The notes beneath the pieces were generated by a model. It ran no database searches, had not been told where the DNA came from, and was given only the letters and a program-made list of their open reading frames with translations. Source: Hansfordia pulvinata (lineage: Eukaryota > Ascomycota > Sordariomycetes > Xylariales). Taken from it: a DNA stretch of 32,378 nucleotides. Positions 9,947 through 20,663 of the stretch are shown here, in pieces. Made by a program: the position numbers and the translations under genes. The DNA is taken from contig BJKQ01000047.1 in assembly GCA_006538405.1 (NCBI GenBank), forward strand, positions 1 to 32,378, given 5' to 3'. Positions within the stretch are counted from its first letter, which is position 1. Every line of letters begins with the position of its first letter.

Positions 9947-11040
9947 TTGTGAGACTTGCCGCGTGAAATGACACAGCTGACGGCTGGGAGAGAAAGATGG
10001 GTTGAAAAGAAAAAAATTAGTTGCTTCCCGTGACCTGATGCGCGGAGCGAGCATGTTGCATACCAGAACGGGTCAGGAATTGGTGGTGTGGAGTAAGAGG
10101 CGGCAGGTTAAATCAGACTCTTGTAGACAATGGAATGAAATTGAAGATGATTCACGTCTATCAGTGTTGTCACGTGCTATCTTTCGTAGGGTGATCGATA
10201 GAAATGTCCCTAGTGCTGATCCAGTTAGACTCAGGTTGATTTATCTCCAAATCTTCATCCCAGGTCTACAAGCTGCTAGATCGGGCTAGGGCATAATCCA
10301 GATCAGCCAACCATAAAGGTTTGGTTTTACTTGACGCCACGCTATTTCCCCCGATGCTGCGGGTGTATCACGAGACAGGATCCGCTGGCAGTCACGACGA
10401 CTCGTGAGGGCGCGAAAATTTCAGAGTTGGCCCTGAATCTTGACCGTCACTTCCAAATGTTGTCATTTTGGTTGGCACGCGCTGTGGCAAAGTCGACAAG
10501 GTACTCAGGATGAAACTGGAATGAGATGACCGTTTGTGAGGGATCGCTGTAGCCGCGCGGCTAGATTCCAGATAAGATGTGAGGGTTGTTTGCAACTATG
10601 TTGGAAAGTCCGCAATATGAGGGCGATGCCGATGTCTATTGGTGCCTGTCTTTCTCGAGTGGGTTAGCTTTCCCGAGAGCGACGCGTGCAGGACCCATAC
10701 GGAGCACGAAGATCCACTATCACATCTCCACTCTCATCTTCCTGTCACGCGCGCAGCGCTAACTGGGCTCCTCAGCGTGTCAGCCTTTGTGCCCTACATG
10801 CTATTGGACAGATTAGAGCCAACATAAATCATTATTGTATGCGACTAGGTCTCTGCTCAACAGAACAAACCAGCCAGGAAATGCCACGCGACACGACTCT
10901 TACACAACACGATAAGTAGAAACACGTCAGCCCTTCAAACACGAAGCAGAACTGCAACCCTACATAACTTCCTCACACAATCTATTCATCCTCCCAGCGA
11001 GTTCTCGCGACTTTGGTTGTTCCGCCACTACATCCAAACC
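9947..11040. other. Intergenic, kinase promoter side
   Basis: No supported gene. Immediately upstream of the kinase ATG, the coding strand is pyrimidine-rich, which is usual for fungal 5' UTRs. Short ORFs on both strands (for example 10392-10595 minus) show no recognisable content. Confidence 0.5.
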
Positions 11041-11049
11041 TGCACCGCT

Positions 11050-11545
11050 ATCTACCATTTCCTTTTCCCACACCCCTCACGTTATGCCCGCGGCTTGAAT
11101 CTTGCTCTCGTACCCATACAATGTCGCCAATTCCTCGCGCCATGATCCGCATGACTCAGCGCATCAAGAACAAAACCTTGAAGAACCTGACTCTCAACCT
11201 TGTGGAGACAGCCACTTATCAATCGGCGGAACTAGCACCGTACACCGTCGCTACCTTGAAGTAGGGACAGCCTTAACACACCCCGCCAAGCCCATCTGTC
11301 GAACGCTCAGTCAGTACTTGAAGAAAGTCAAATCAGATGCTAAGAAATCATTGATAGAAACCCAAGTCACACTAGTCACACTGATCCTACGCCCCACGTC
11401 ACAGTCCTGTTGGCAACGGAGGCCCAGGACGCTCAGAACAAGTCTCAGGCTGCTCACATCTATCACGACGAGAACGGCAACTACACCGGGCACATGCTGT
11501 TTCCTGAGAGACAAAATAAGAGCAGTGACTGAGTTTTTGGGAATA
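11050..11545 (+). pseudogene. Coding-like fragment, unknown protein (broken frame)
   Basis: Two plus-strand segments look coding but lie in different frames. The first, from ~11110 to 11265, reads NSSRHDPHDSAHQEQNLEEP then CGDSHLSIGG..TVHRRYLE. The second, from ~11356 to 11532, reads PHVTVLLATEAQDAQNKSQA then HIYHDENGNYTGHMLFPERQ and a stop. A donor GTAGGG after RYLE and acceptor TTGATAG at ~11353 outline an intron, but the phases do not agree, so either an indel intervenes or the exon model is wrong. Product unknown; it resembles the C-terminal end of a small acidic fungal protein. Function not assignable. Confidence 0.35.
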
Positions 11546-12170
11546 TGCGAGACTCGATAGCAGCATGAAATATGCAGGACAGGATCATATTGTTTGGAGG
11601 ATTGATACTGTTCGTCGGAGCCAATTAATAATGGCGTGGAAATAGTGATTACTTGATCGTACACTCCTTTTTCAGAAAGACCACGTGATCGCTGCCGATT
11701 CTCGCGCGTCTCTGGGCTAGCGGCGCCGGCCCCCAAGGATCTTTCCCATGCCACTTTCAACACCATGGTTCAAGTCACAATGAATGGTTAAATTTAACCT
11801 TAGAATTGAGCTTAGAATACCACAAACATGAAGGCACCTGTATGTCTGCTAACCTATTACTGCTACACTACACGCCACCAATATAAATCCAACCATCCGG
11901 AGCGAGACTCAGTCTGACTATCGGCTCCTCGATATTGGTCTGGTTCCTGATTGTCCCGGAAGGGGTGGAAGATAAAAGCCCCTCTCCGTAACCATGACCC
12001 AACCAGGTCGTCTTTTGCCAGGTCGGCATCTCAAAAGAGCCGTTGCATTTCAGCAGCCATAACCCGGGCGACAGCTTGCCACGAGCTATCGACGACAGAG
12101 TAACGGCAGGTTATGGCGAATAAGTGGAATAAATGAAGGATGAAAAGTTGGGTGAAGATGTGGACGACGA
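11546..12170. other. Intergenic, nothing recognised
   Basis: No ORF with recognisable content; no RNA gene or repeat seen. The 151-aa minus-strand ORF at 11311-11766 lies partly over the fragment above and reads as a shadow. Confidence 0.5.
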
Positions 12171-12176
12171 TGATGC

Positions 12177-12677
12177 TCATAGCGACGAGGTAGCCCCTAG
12201 AACGTACGAGTTGCTCCCTTTGCGGCATGGAAACCATCTCTGCCGTCTCGCTTTTGTGAACACCGGCATCATGGTTTCATAACTATTACTTATATCGGCT
12301 GCAAGGAGGATCTGCCACACGACGACAGGGTTATCGTCGTTCGTCACGTCGAATTTGTTTGGGGGAATGTCGCGGAGCACGGGATGAACCGAGAGTATGT
12401 TTGTCAGGATGAGTCAACTAGAAGGAGAGACGCATTGGTGACCAGGGATATTGAGGGCAAAATTGTGACGTTTGTTGAGCGGCTACCACAGCAGTTCGTA
12501 CACAAAATCAAATGTTTCTTGGGAGAGAAAAACTTCAAAGTGGGCCATGTTATGGTAGGGCGACTCATTGAAATCTTCCAGCCCATACTGATTGCAGTAT
12601 TCCAGAATTAGATCTATGAGCGGCTTCCTTTCTGCATTTAACACATTTTTTGAACTGGCTCCTATGATAGTGCCCAA
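12177..12677 (-). other. Coding-like fragments, unknown protein
   Basis: A minus-strand segment 12677..12483 (LNAERKPLIDLILEYCNQYG, HNMAHFEVFLSQETFDFVYE) and another 12380..12177 (RDIPPNKFDVTNDDNPVVVW, ILLAADISNSYETMMPVFTK) look like protein sequence and may be parts of one gene. No splice sites that join them in phase were found and no family is recognised. It lies 600 bp downstream of the ATPase gene on the same strand, so it could also be a separate decayed gene. Confidence 0.28.
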
Positions 12678-12679
12678 GA

Positions 12680-13278
12680 TTTGAGTTCGAGGGAAGAAGC
12701 CATCAAGTGAACTGGTCGGCTGGGGTTTGCATCAATGTTAAGTTGCAGTTGCATTCACCAAGGCCTCAATGAAGCGCGGGCTCCACGATAAAAGAAAAAA
12801 AACGATGCCTAGTGTTTTGTTTCCTCCTGTTGCTGTCTTATGTTTTTGTCCGTGAAGTCTGCACAAAAGGAAGAAAGAGGAAAAAGGAAATTTAGAGCTC
12901 TCGCAGTGTTGAAATTCATCCACTCACCACGCCATAGTTTTCTGGTCTCCATGTAGACTGATAGCGATAGACATGCTGCTCAATTTGATCCGGGTGTTGT
13001 TAAAATGTGTCGGCTTCGTCTAATGATACGGGAGGTGGCTGCAAGCGTTCCGAGGGCACAATCGGGATGGTATGGTATGCAGGTATTATATCAGCATACT
13101 AAGGTGAACTTCGAGATACAACTGCAATCAGCAAGGGGCAGTACACGCGATAAATGTTGCGAGGATGAATTTTTCAAGTACCTTAACAAGTGGGAAGAAA
13201 ACGATCTGTCACCAGTATCAGGACATATGGTTGAAACAGAAAGAAGCTATCTGAAGTTTGCTTTCAATTCGAAGATCT
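12680..13278. other. 3' flank of the ATPase gene
   Basis: Mostly without coding signal. A 109-aa plus-strand ORF (13005-13334) overlaps the ATPase 3' end antisense; its middle has ordinary composition but no family could be named, so it is not called as a gene. Confidence 0.4.
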
Positions 13279-14927
13279 TTACTCGGCCAGTACGCTTCTC
13301 CCACCATCTAATGAAAGACGCGCCCGAATTCTAACCCACATGTAAGCGGACTGGATCGAGTTCCCCATCTGAGCATTTCTTGCTAGATTTCCTATCGCAA
13401 ATGGAGAGAAAATCAATGCTTCCCCCGTTCTCAACGAAACAATCTTTCTGGGAAGCTGCGAATGCCATTCTTTGCTTTTCATGTAATCACTGCCCCCGTT
13501 CTCTGAAGAACTGGGATCAGAGTACCATCCTGCCAAATGCTTATGCAAAACCTGCACCCAGGCGGGAGATGTGAATCTATGAACAGTTGTCATTGAGCAA
13601 ATATCAAGCAAGGCGGGAGAGATTGATGGCTCTTGAGTGGAAATGACCACGCGGGCTCCCAAATGGCGCTGCAGGCGCACAGTCGACAGGAGTGTGTTCG
13701 TTAATACTGTTGACTCTGGAGATGTCGACATGTACCGTTATGATCAATATTTCTGAGTGCCACCTACTTTGATTTATGGAATCCTACCTTGTGAGCTTCA
13801 TCAAGCGCGACAACCCGGCTGCATGTGATTTCCTGCTCGAGGAACAAACTCAGACATATGTTGAATAGTAGGCAGGCAGTTTCGGGGGTGACACATGGGC
13901 AGGAGAGGTCCACTATCGTCAACATGCCGGGCTGTATCTCATAAGCAATGCGATCAGAGTCTGTTGAAACGTGACTCACTTCGTTGTACCAATCGGTTCC
14001 TGCTTGCTGTTTATGTTTGGCCTTTTTGCTAGCAGATGGCAGGACGGGGGCCATGAAGCTTTCAAGAAGGGCTAGTCTTTGCTGCAAAGGAGCTGCTTGT
14101 GCTGTAGACAAGCTAGAGGATAGAAGGCGCTGCTTGAACACATCGTAATCGAAGCGGCTGTTGGTCATCTGCTGCTCTACCCTCATGTCGCGTACAATTG
14201 GGTGAATCACCTGAACGTAAAGAGGTGCTGTGTTTTCTTCGTTGTTGAAGGCCATGAGGTCCAACATTCTCTTGCTATTCAGATCTTCGCTTCTGATCTG
14301 AAGGGGTTGGACATCCACGCCTAAGCGCTTGTATGTACTCTAGTGCTGTCAGCTTTGACAACACATCGAAGAGCCGATAACAGTAAACACTACCTCGATG
14401 GTAGCAGCATTTGATGGAGCACAGATCACTCGAACCTTGACCGAAGGTATAGACGACAAAAACGCCGCTTCACAAGGCGAGCCACCATCATCCGAAATGA
14501 ATGTATCGTAGTGCATAACGAGGGCACTGAGAGGCCTCTGTAGCTCTGCAGCGCTAGAAGCAACTAGGCAGTTTTCCAGGAGGCACGAGAGCGTGTGGCT
14601 TTTCCCTGAACCTTGGGCGCCGCAGATGAACGTGCTGGATGGTGCCATCGTGTTGAAGAAAATTCGAGGATCCTGCATCTTCGTGACGAGACTATCATCT
14701 TCACAGATTCCGTCTCCATCCAAAAGTCCGGCCAAGAGGCCATACTGTTTTGCCATCTGGCCTTTTCCACTGGAGTCGATTAGGGCCGGGGATATGATAA
14801 CACAGTTGGATAGGATATCATCACGGCGCATGTTTTCACTCTCCAAGGGGCTGTGGAGCAGCTTCATGTGTTGCCGAAATTTGACCATCAAGACTTCGTT
14901 AGTCGCGGAAGCAATTTGAGGCGCCAT
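13279..14927 (-). CDS. HerA/FtsK-like P-loop ATPase (one splice site damaged)
   Basis: Three exons: 14927..14394 (178 aa), 14339..13788 (184 aa) and 13734..13279 (151 aa), 513 aa in total. Exon 1 carries Walker A GAQGSGKS (103-110). Exon 2 ends in Walker B RVVALDEAHK, and exon 3 continues YMSTSP...LQRHLGARVVIST then QEP, with the polar residue after the strand and the VHRFTSPAW segment typical of the fungal HerA-like ATPases. Intron 1 (14393..14340, 54 nt) has GTAGTG...CACTAG. Intron 2 (13787..13735, 53 nt) has a good GTAGGA donor, but the exon must resume at TAC 13734 directly after GG instead of AG. Without splicing, the frame stops after 7 codons. So either a non-canonical acceptor is used or the gene is inactivated between Walker B and the sensor region. 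HerA family members are hexameric DNA-processing motors; the role of the fungal branch is unknown. The ATG sits 24 codons into a longer open frame; the leader looks non-coding. Confidence 0.85.
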
Positions 14928-15797
14928 AGTTTTCAATAACGACAGCCGAGAAGTCGTACGTTCGAAAAGAAACAAAAAAAGATCGATTCTCACACACACG
15001 GTAAGTGAACAAACGTGAAGCTTAACATGAAAGATGCAGTCTGTCTATTCAGCCATGACGAAGCTTTATTGTGCCGCTTATATACCCTACTGATGGCAGA
15101 GAAGACTCGCCATTCCCTATTATTTTTCAAGTACGTAAGCATGTTTTACGTTTCACAGTGCGCGCCCAAATGAGATAGCGTCACGGAGTGAGAATCCGCT
15201 AGAACTAGGACTGCCTCAGCATGAGTGTACTGGGTAAATGCATGATCTTCTGCGGGAGTCGCACCTGTCGCGGGAGGCGCACCTGCGAGAGGCGCACCTG
15301 CGGGAGGCGCGCCTGCGGGCGGGAGGCGCACCTGCGGGAGGCGCACCTGCGGGAGGCGCACCTGCGGGAGGCGCACCTGCGGGAGGCGCACCTGCGGCAC
15401 CTGCGGGAGGCGCACCTGCGAGAGGCGCGCCTGCGGGAGGCGCACCTGCGGGAGGCGCGCCTGCGGGAGGCGCACCTGCGAGAGGCGCGCATGCGGGAGG
15501 CGCACCTGCGGGAGGCGCACCTGCGGGAGGCGCGCATGCGGGATGCGTGCCTCTGCAAGGCAGTCCCAATTATGATTTTTGTAGGTGTCAAGTTCGAGGG
15601 CTTTGGATGTAAGATCCGGGTTATTGCAGTAGATTACAGAATCCGTATTTAATCCCACCATCAGCCCGCTGTGTCATGATGCACTTTTGAAATGTAAACA
15701 ATTTGCATACTTCTTCTCTTATTCCGAGGCAATCTTCTGAAACGCCACCAACTGCAAGAACTGCTGGTATCTACTTTTTTCGCATGAGATTTCATCA
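14928..15797. promoter_or_regulatory. Shared divergent intergenic region (ATPase/deaminase)
   Basis: About 870 bp between the two start codons. It must hold both promoters. A third of it is the 15-bp minisatellite; the ~250 bp next to each start codon is ordinary, moderately AT-rich sequence. The long ORFs listed on every frame here are created by the repeat and are not genes. Confidence 0.6.
15251..15555. repeat. GC-rich 15-bp minisatellite, ~20 units
   Basis: Tandem units of consensus TGCGGGAGGCGCACC, about 20 in a row. Variants include GCGCGCC and GCGCGCA endings, AGAGG for GGAGG, one unit with 3 extra bases (~15266), one with 4 extra (~15314) and one truncated to 9 bp (~15391). Being a multiple of three with no stop in any phase, it keeps frames open on both strands (AH-LRE, PAGGA, RRCAS, QVRLP type repeats). 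It sits in the intergenic region between two divergent starts. The flanking sequence has no coding signal, so I treat it as non-coding. Confidence 0.97.
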
Positions 15798-17361
15798 ATG
15801 TCCGGCACGATGACTTGCATTGAAAAAGTGAAGGGTAATAAACGCCCTAGATTTGATCCTTATGAGAGACTACTCCATCGCTTTTATGAACCTTTGATTC
15901 TACTGAAACTACTTCGAACAGAGCCAGGGCCTCGACCTTCCAGAGCTCATGACCCATCATCCATCACAAGCCGCTGTCAACGGTTCCTGAACGACCTCTC
16001 TTTCATATGCGACCATAAGAAAGGGGGAGGCAGCACTACATCTATCGCAGTAGAGGAAACAGACGCCGGCGTGGTTTTCTGGGTCGCGACAAATGAAATG
16101 GCTTCCCCTGACCTGGCATCTTTTCTGGATACGGCATTGAATAAGATTAGGGACATCACAGCTGTGGAAGATCAGAAGCACCATTTGAAGGAGATCGGAT
16201 TGATCGAATTCTGTGTCAGGCATGCTGAGAAAAGATGCCGCATGGTCATTAAATTTCTCAGCTCGCTTGCTTCGGAGTGCTCCAAATGATTGCAGAAAAC
16301 CGACTCGAATCGTGAGTTAAACATGATGCAGCAACGAACTACCATCCAAGATGCTGATGAATACAGCGGATCTGCGCACTTGGACTGAACAGTTCATCTT
16401 CGGCCCAGATGTCGATACATTGCTCGTCTGTCGCATGGCATATGGAAACCGCTAGACACTTGGATTTCAACGGCTTAGACAGCGAAGAGAAGAGACACAC
16501 GAAAACACTGGGCTCATGATTTTCAATTACCCAGATTGCTTTCGAAAATTCTGTCATAACTTTGGCAGACTGGCGCTGCACATCCGAACCCCAATCCAAA
16601 TCATTGACGATGTCACTCACCTTTCTGTCCTGGTACAAAGTTGGACAGTGAGCCTTGTGCCAAGGACAAAGATCGCTTCCATCCCGAAACTTGACCCGCA
16701 TACAACATTGGACGGAATCATGGGCAGGATGGTTCCGAACCCGAATACAAAGCTGAGGTCGGACAAGAGAGAAACCCTGCAGAAGTTTCAAGACTACATC
16801 GACAGGATACGTGCTACAACTCAATTGGAAGAGGGTATCCTACTCGAGTTCCGGGCCAAGAGAAAGACGCGCACCATCCATGCAGAGATTCAACTACTCG
16901 AACACTTCTACAGGAACAACAAAACGTTTGCGCTCGGGGCACGCTGCCTTGGTTGCAGTAAACCTGCGTGCCTTTGTTGCCGGCTTTACTTTGAACATCA
17001 CCCTTTGCAGGTCCTTCCCCATGCTGCTCACGATAGAATCTACTTGAACTGGAGTCTACCACTGTTGGAAGAGAGACATCGTGATACACACTGGGCTTTG
17101 CAGCGTGACATCTTGAACGAAATGGTAATAGACGTCCGACAAGCTGCATTCAACAAAGTCAAAGATCTTGCATCTCCCAGCGCCACTCGCCCAGACTCGT
17201 TTACTTGTTTCACCGAGATTTCAAACACTGGTTGGTCAGGGCGTAACATCGATTGTCGCGGTATGTCAGTCCCCCAGCCTTTATACCTTGAGCACCGAGA
17301 ACTAATTTCATGGATATCTATCCTCATACCTAGAGTCGAACTTCATACTGCAGCCGCCTGA
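15798..17361 (+). pseudogene. OTT_1508-type nucleic-acid/nucleotide deaminase, broken
   Basis: Exon 1 (from ATG 15798) carries the family's N-terminal half (VVFWVATNEMASPDLASFLD..., FCVRHAEKRCR). The catalytic half (16367-17361) has HAE (16879-16887) within RTIHAEIQLLEHFY, then the zinc pair in CLGCSKPACLCCRLYFEHH and LNWSLPL, the standard signature of the fungal OTT_1508-like branch of the deaminase superfamily. Two lesions: the exon 1 frame meets TGA at 16287 before the canonical GTGAGT donor at 16312, and the second part has an in-frame TAG at 16453-16455, between LLVCRMAYGNR and TLGFQRLRQREE, both of which belong to the family's conserved stretch. An ATG at 16516 downstream could still give a 281-aa protein holding the whole catalytic core. 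Substrate unknown; RNA, DNA or free base are all possible. It is divergent from the ATPase. Confidence 0.82.
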
Positions 17362-17917
17362 GTTCCAAAAAAAGAACGAGATGCATGCAGTCGACCTGTT
17401 GGATTGTTCGGATTCTGATTCCAATGACGGGGCTATACAGTGACCGGCGTGTTTCAAACCTGAAGGTTATTTTATTTGTAATCTGCGAATGATCTGTTCA
17501 TCATCTTCCAGTTTCGTTGTGTTGCAATTTGACCAGTTTCGCCACCGCTTTTGTCAGGTGCAGGAGGTTATGCGCCATGATGTTATGCTTAACTTTGATT
17601 CGCTGACTATTGCCAGCCATGGACGTCATGTATGATATCTCAGATCAGCTTATCTACAGTTGTCCCAACCTGAATGTCTTTCCCCGCAATGTCAATTTGT
17701 CAAGGGTTGAATGGCGTGGAAACCCATCGAGTACCTGAAACCAGATCTTATTCAATCTTCAAGTGATTGCCCACTTTGACATATTTTCCAGTGCGAATCC
17801 GATTTCGACATCACGCTTCGTGCTCGTTTCTTCCAAATGTGCTTGTGCGAGTCTCTGGAGCTCTTATGAGGATCGCAATCAATTCAGTAATCTCTCCCTA
17901 CATAGGGAAGCGGGCCT
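17362..17917. other. Intergenic between two convergent genes
   Basis: Holds the 3' ends of the deaminase (plus) and of the SDR (minus). No ORF, repeat or RNA gene recognised. Confidence 0.55.
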
Positions 17918-18968
17918 TTACAAGCCACCGTACTCAGTCACAATATTGTATCTCTCCAACTGCGACCAAGTTTCAGCACCCAGTAACTCTGGTAGAAGAC
18001 TTGCCACAGGCCGCTCCATCTCGAAGAAAGAAGACCCCCATATAAGTGTCACCCTTCCATTCCAACGAGTCTCCAGCTGAGATTGGCGAAACGCTTCGCC
18101 AGCTCCAGAATTAGTCTTCGCTGAATCGACAGCGGTGGCTGAAAATGCCAGGGCCAAAGCGACATGATCGGGACTAGAAAGTGGAAGCCCGGCCATTACC
18201 ATTCGCAGAGCTACCGTGTACTGTAACTGGCTTGTGACTGTCGTGTGCGGCGCAACGGCATTGATCGTTATCCCATCGTTGGCCACGGTATCTCGAAGCG
18301 ATCTCACCAAACTGACGAGCTATGTAGTATTAGCAGCTAGGAACTGATCTGATTTTCTGATCTGATGTTGGCTTCTGATGTGGCAAGAGTCTACGTAATT
18401 GGTGGACTTACTGCAGCCTGTCCAGCCGACCAAAGTGGCATCGAAGGAAAGGGAACGTAAGCAGATGCATCTGCAGTAAGAACAATACTCCCGCCTGTTT
18501 GGTGGCGGCGCATGGCATTCCATCCGAGCTTGATTGTGTTGACGGTTCCGCGGAGGCTGCTTTCAAGGCTGAGATAATCCTCGTGCATAGCAGAAGCATC
18601 GCTCCAAAAATCAGCGGGGAAACGGTCGCAATTTATTTCCCTGCTTCTGACGATAGCAACCACAAAGTGGACGAGCCCGATCGTGGCAAAAGCCGCAGAC
18701 AACTCGGACCAACTCGAAACGTCCGCTTTATGGAAGTGCATCAAGTGTGAGCTTTCTTCATCGATTGGCTTCAGAAAATCGATTAAATGAACTGTAGCAC
18801 CTTTCAATCGAAATATTCTGGCAGTCGCAGGACCAATACCAGAAGCACCTCCTGGTACGCTTAGATTCAACGGAAATCTTGATGAGAGACGGGCCTCTTA
18901 CCAGTGATGACAACTGTTTTCCCATCGCACCGCGGGATCGAGTCTTCGTTGATTTCGAGTCTGGACAT
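17918..18968 (-). CDS. Short-chain dehydrogenase/reductase homologue lacking the catalytic triad
   Basis: Three exons, 18968..18902, 18851..18412 and 18319..17918 (302 aa), with canonical introns (GTAAGA...CCAG, 50 nt; GTAAGT...CTAATACTACATAG, 92 nt) and matching phases. The Rossmann start is intact: VVITGGASGIG at 19-29, then an acidic residue after strand 2 (HLIDF) and ADVSSW. The classical NNAG is replaced by VVAIVR. In the active site the usual Ser is Asp150 (or Ala149), Tyr is Trp163 and Lys is Gln167 (PLWSAGQAALVSLVRSLR, where relatives have YSAxK). The frame is otherwise fully open, so this is either a gene at the start of decay or a maintained pseudoenzyme that may still bind NAD(P). 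The nearest relatives are probably fungal 15-hydroxyprostaglandin-dehydrogenase-like SDRs. Confidence 0.9.
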
Positions 18969-20663
18969 CTTTTCTCAGTGGGCTCAGGATTCGTGTCGCT
19001 TGAATCGACATTTTAATTTAGACTCGAATGGCTTCACTCGCTACGATATGTATTTGTATTTCCACGGCCAAGGCCTATAGAGTTCTGTCAAACCTGCTCT
19101 TTTATGACCATGAACAAGCTCGGACCAACTCTTCTGGTCAAAAGCCCCCTTTCTGCCCAACCTCCAACGTCAAAGTTAAAGATCTCGGCCTGAATAGAAT
19201 CCCGTCCTAGCCGGAATAGATGCTCACATCCTTCTCCAATCGCTGCTTAGACGGTCACGGGTCCCTGAATGCGGAAGGTGAGTAAGCAAGAGCCACAGAG
19301 GAAGAAGTGAGACGTACATGGATAAGCTAGGGGGTGAGCTGGGATACAGGGTCTGAATTGATTTCTCACGACGCAGGGGTAAACCCAAGCCAGATCTCTC
19401 AGAGTTCGTACTTATTTCTTCATGCATGGGTGTAGCCTAGTGTGCAACGCTGCACGTGAGGCACGCTGTTTGCATCCTGCGGTCAGTCACGAAATTTACA
19501 ATGCGAGACCAGCCGTAGTTTGGGTTACTATGTACCATAGGATCAGTGCGCGCCTCCGTGCGAAGTGTTGGGTCGCCACCAAATTCTGTTTAAATGGATG
19601 ACATATCATGTCACGGTGCCTAGTTTAGCAAGGTAATCATTCTGGTGACCTGAAAATGATGTGTGTCGCATCCTGCCTCGTCGCTTGATGGTCTAGTGCG
19701 AATGACAGGGGAGGGATCCATGGACTTCGTTTCGCGTCATCGAACCGGTACGTAGGACTTCGGGAATCAGAGTTGACCGGTGGACTAGAACACCGGTATC
19801 CAGCGTGTCCACAACAACCCTGTCAATGGGCGATGTTACCTCTCGAGCCCAACCATTTTCGCCACGAGTGCGTACCGCGCCGTTTTCATTTCCCCTTCAG
19901 ATCAAAGTTCAAAGCGGCTGAAAACCTTGACGGACCCTTTCCCACTGCAACCTAATCCTGGTCCGGTGGCAAGGTAAAACTTGCGCGTACGCAAAGGGTA
20001 AGGCGAGGATTGAAGATGCATGGTTCATGGATGTGTGCATTCTGCAGGCGATGTCGTCTCAGTGCAAGGTCGCCTCAGTTTACAACTTGTAATCGTTCAT
20101 GAGGCTGATTCGTTTCCTCGCTAAGGTTTCAAAAGATCTGGGTCCCTCGAACATTTGCTCATTGTGACAAAAGCAGACCCGTGTCTTCGGTGCTCTTTCA
20201 ATACCTCGATCCAAATGTATCGGAATGACCAAGGCAAGGCCAACGACCACAGATTTATGGATCGAGAAGCATTCATCGCCCAGGCAGTGCCACTTTCCGA
20301 TTTATTAGCGATGTGCCAGGCTGTAACGCTGATAAGGAGCTCGCGTACTTCAAAACAAGACATACATAGAACCTGAAAAGAAGTCGCTACTTGCACCCGA
20401 CGGTGGACACAGGGCTCTTGCCCATTGCTGGAGGGTTTCCTGAACAACGCAACTGCTATGGCACAAGCTCTTGAGATATTTCGGCACGGTGGGAAAATGA
20501 AGTTTTGATTGTCAATTCCTGAGTACATGTGTTGGATCTAGTTTCGGGTTTGGAGATGACTGCGTAGCGCAGAAAGGCCAAGTTTGAACGCCCTCTGCAA
20601 ATTTTATGGCTCAAGCAGTTCATAAAAAGAAATGCGTCTTTAAAGAGTCTTAGAACTTCAAAA
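18969..20663. other. Long intergenic region, no supported gene
   Basis: 1.7 kb with only short unrelated ORFs (for example 20121-20528 minus, 135 aa, without recognisable motif). It would contain the SDR promoter and the terminator of the zinc-finger gene. No repeat or RNA gene was seen. Confidence 0.5.

Noticed and set aside
13005..13334. 109-aa plus-strand ORF with ordinary amino-acid composition
   Set aside because: Overlaps the ATPase 3' end antisense, no recognisable family, no splice partners.
15146..15661. Long repetitive ORFs on both strands (QVRLP, PAGGA, RRCAS, LREAH repeats)
   Set aside because: They are produced by the stop-free 15-bp minisatellite in every phase; flanks lack coding signal and no frame is favoured.
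16339..16824. 161-aa minus-strand ORF
   Set aside because: Antisense shadow of the deaminase gene, whose plus-strand frame has family motifs.
18340..18375. CTGATCTGAT repeated in the SDR intron 2
   Set aside because: Simple local duplication that explains the longer intron; no further structure.
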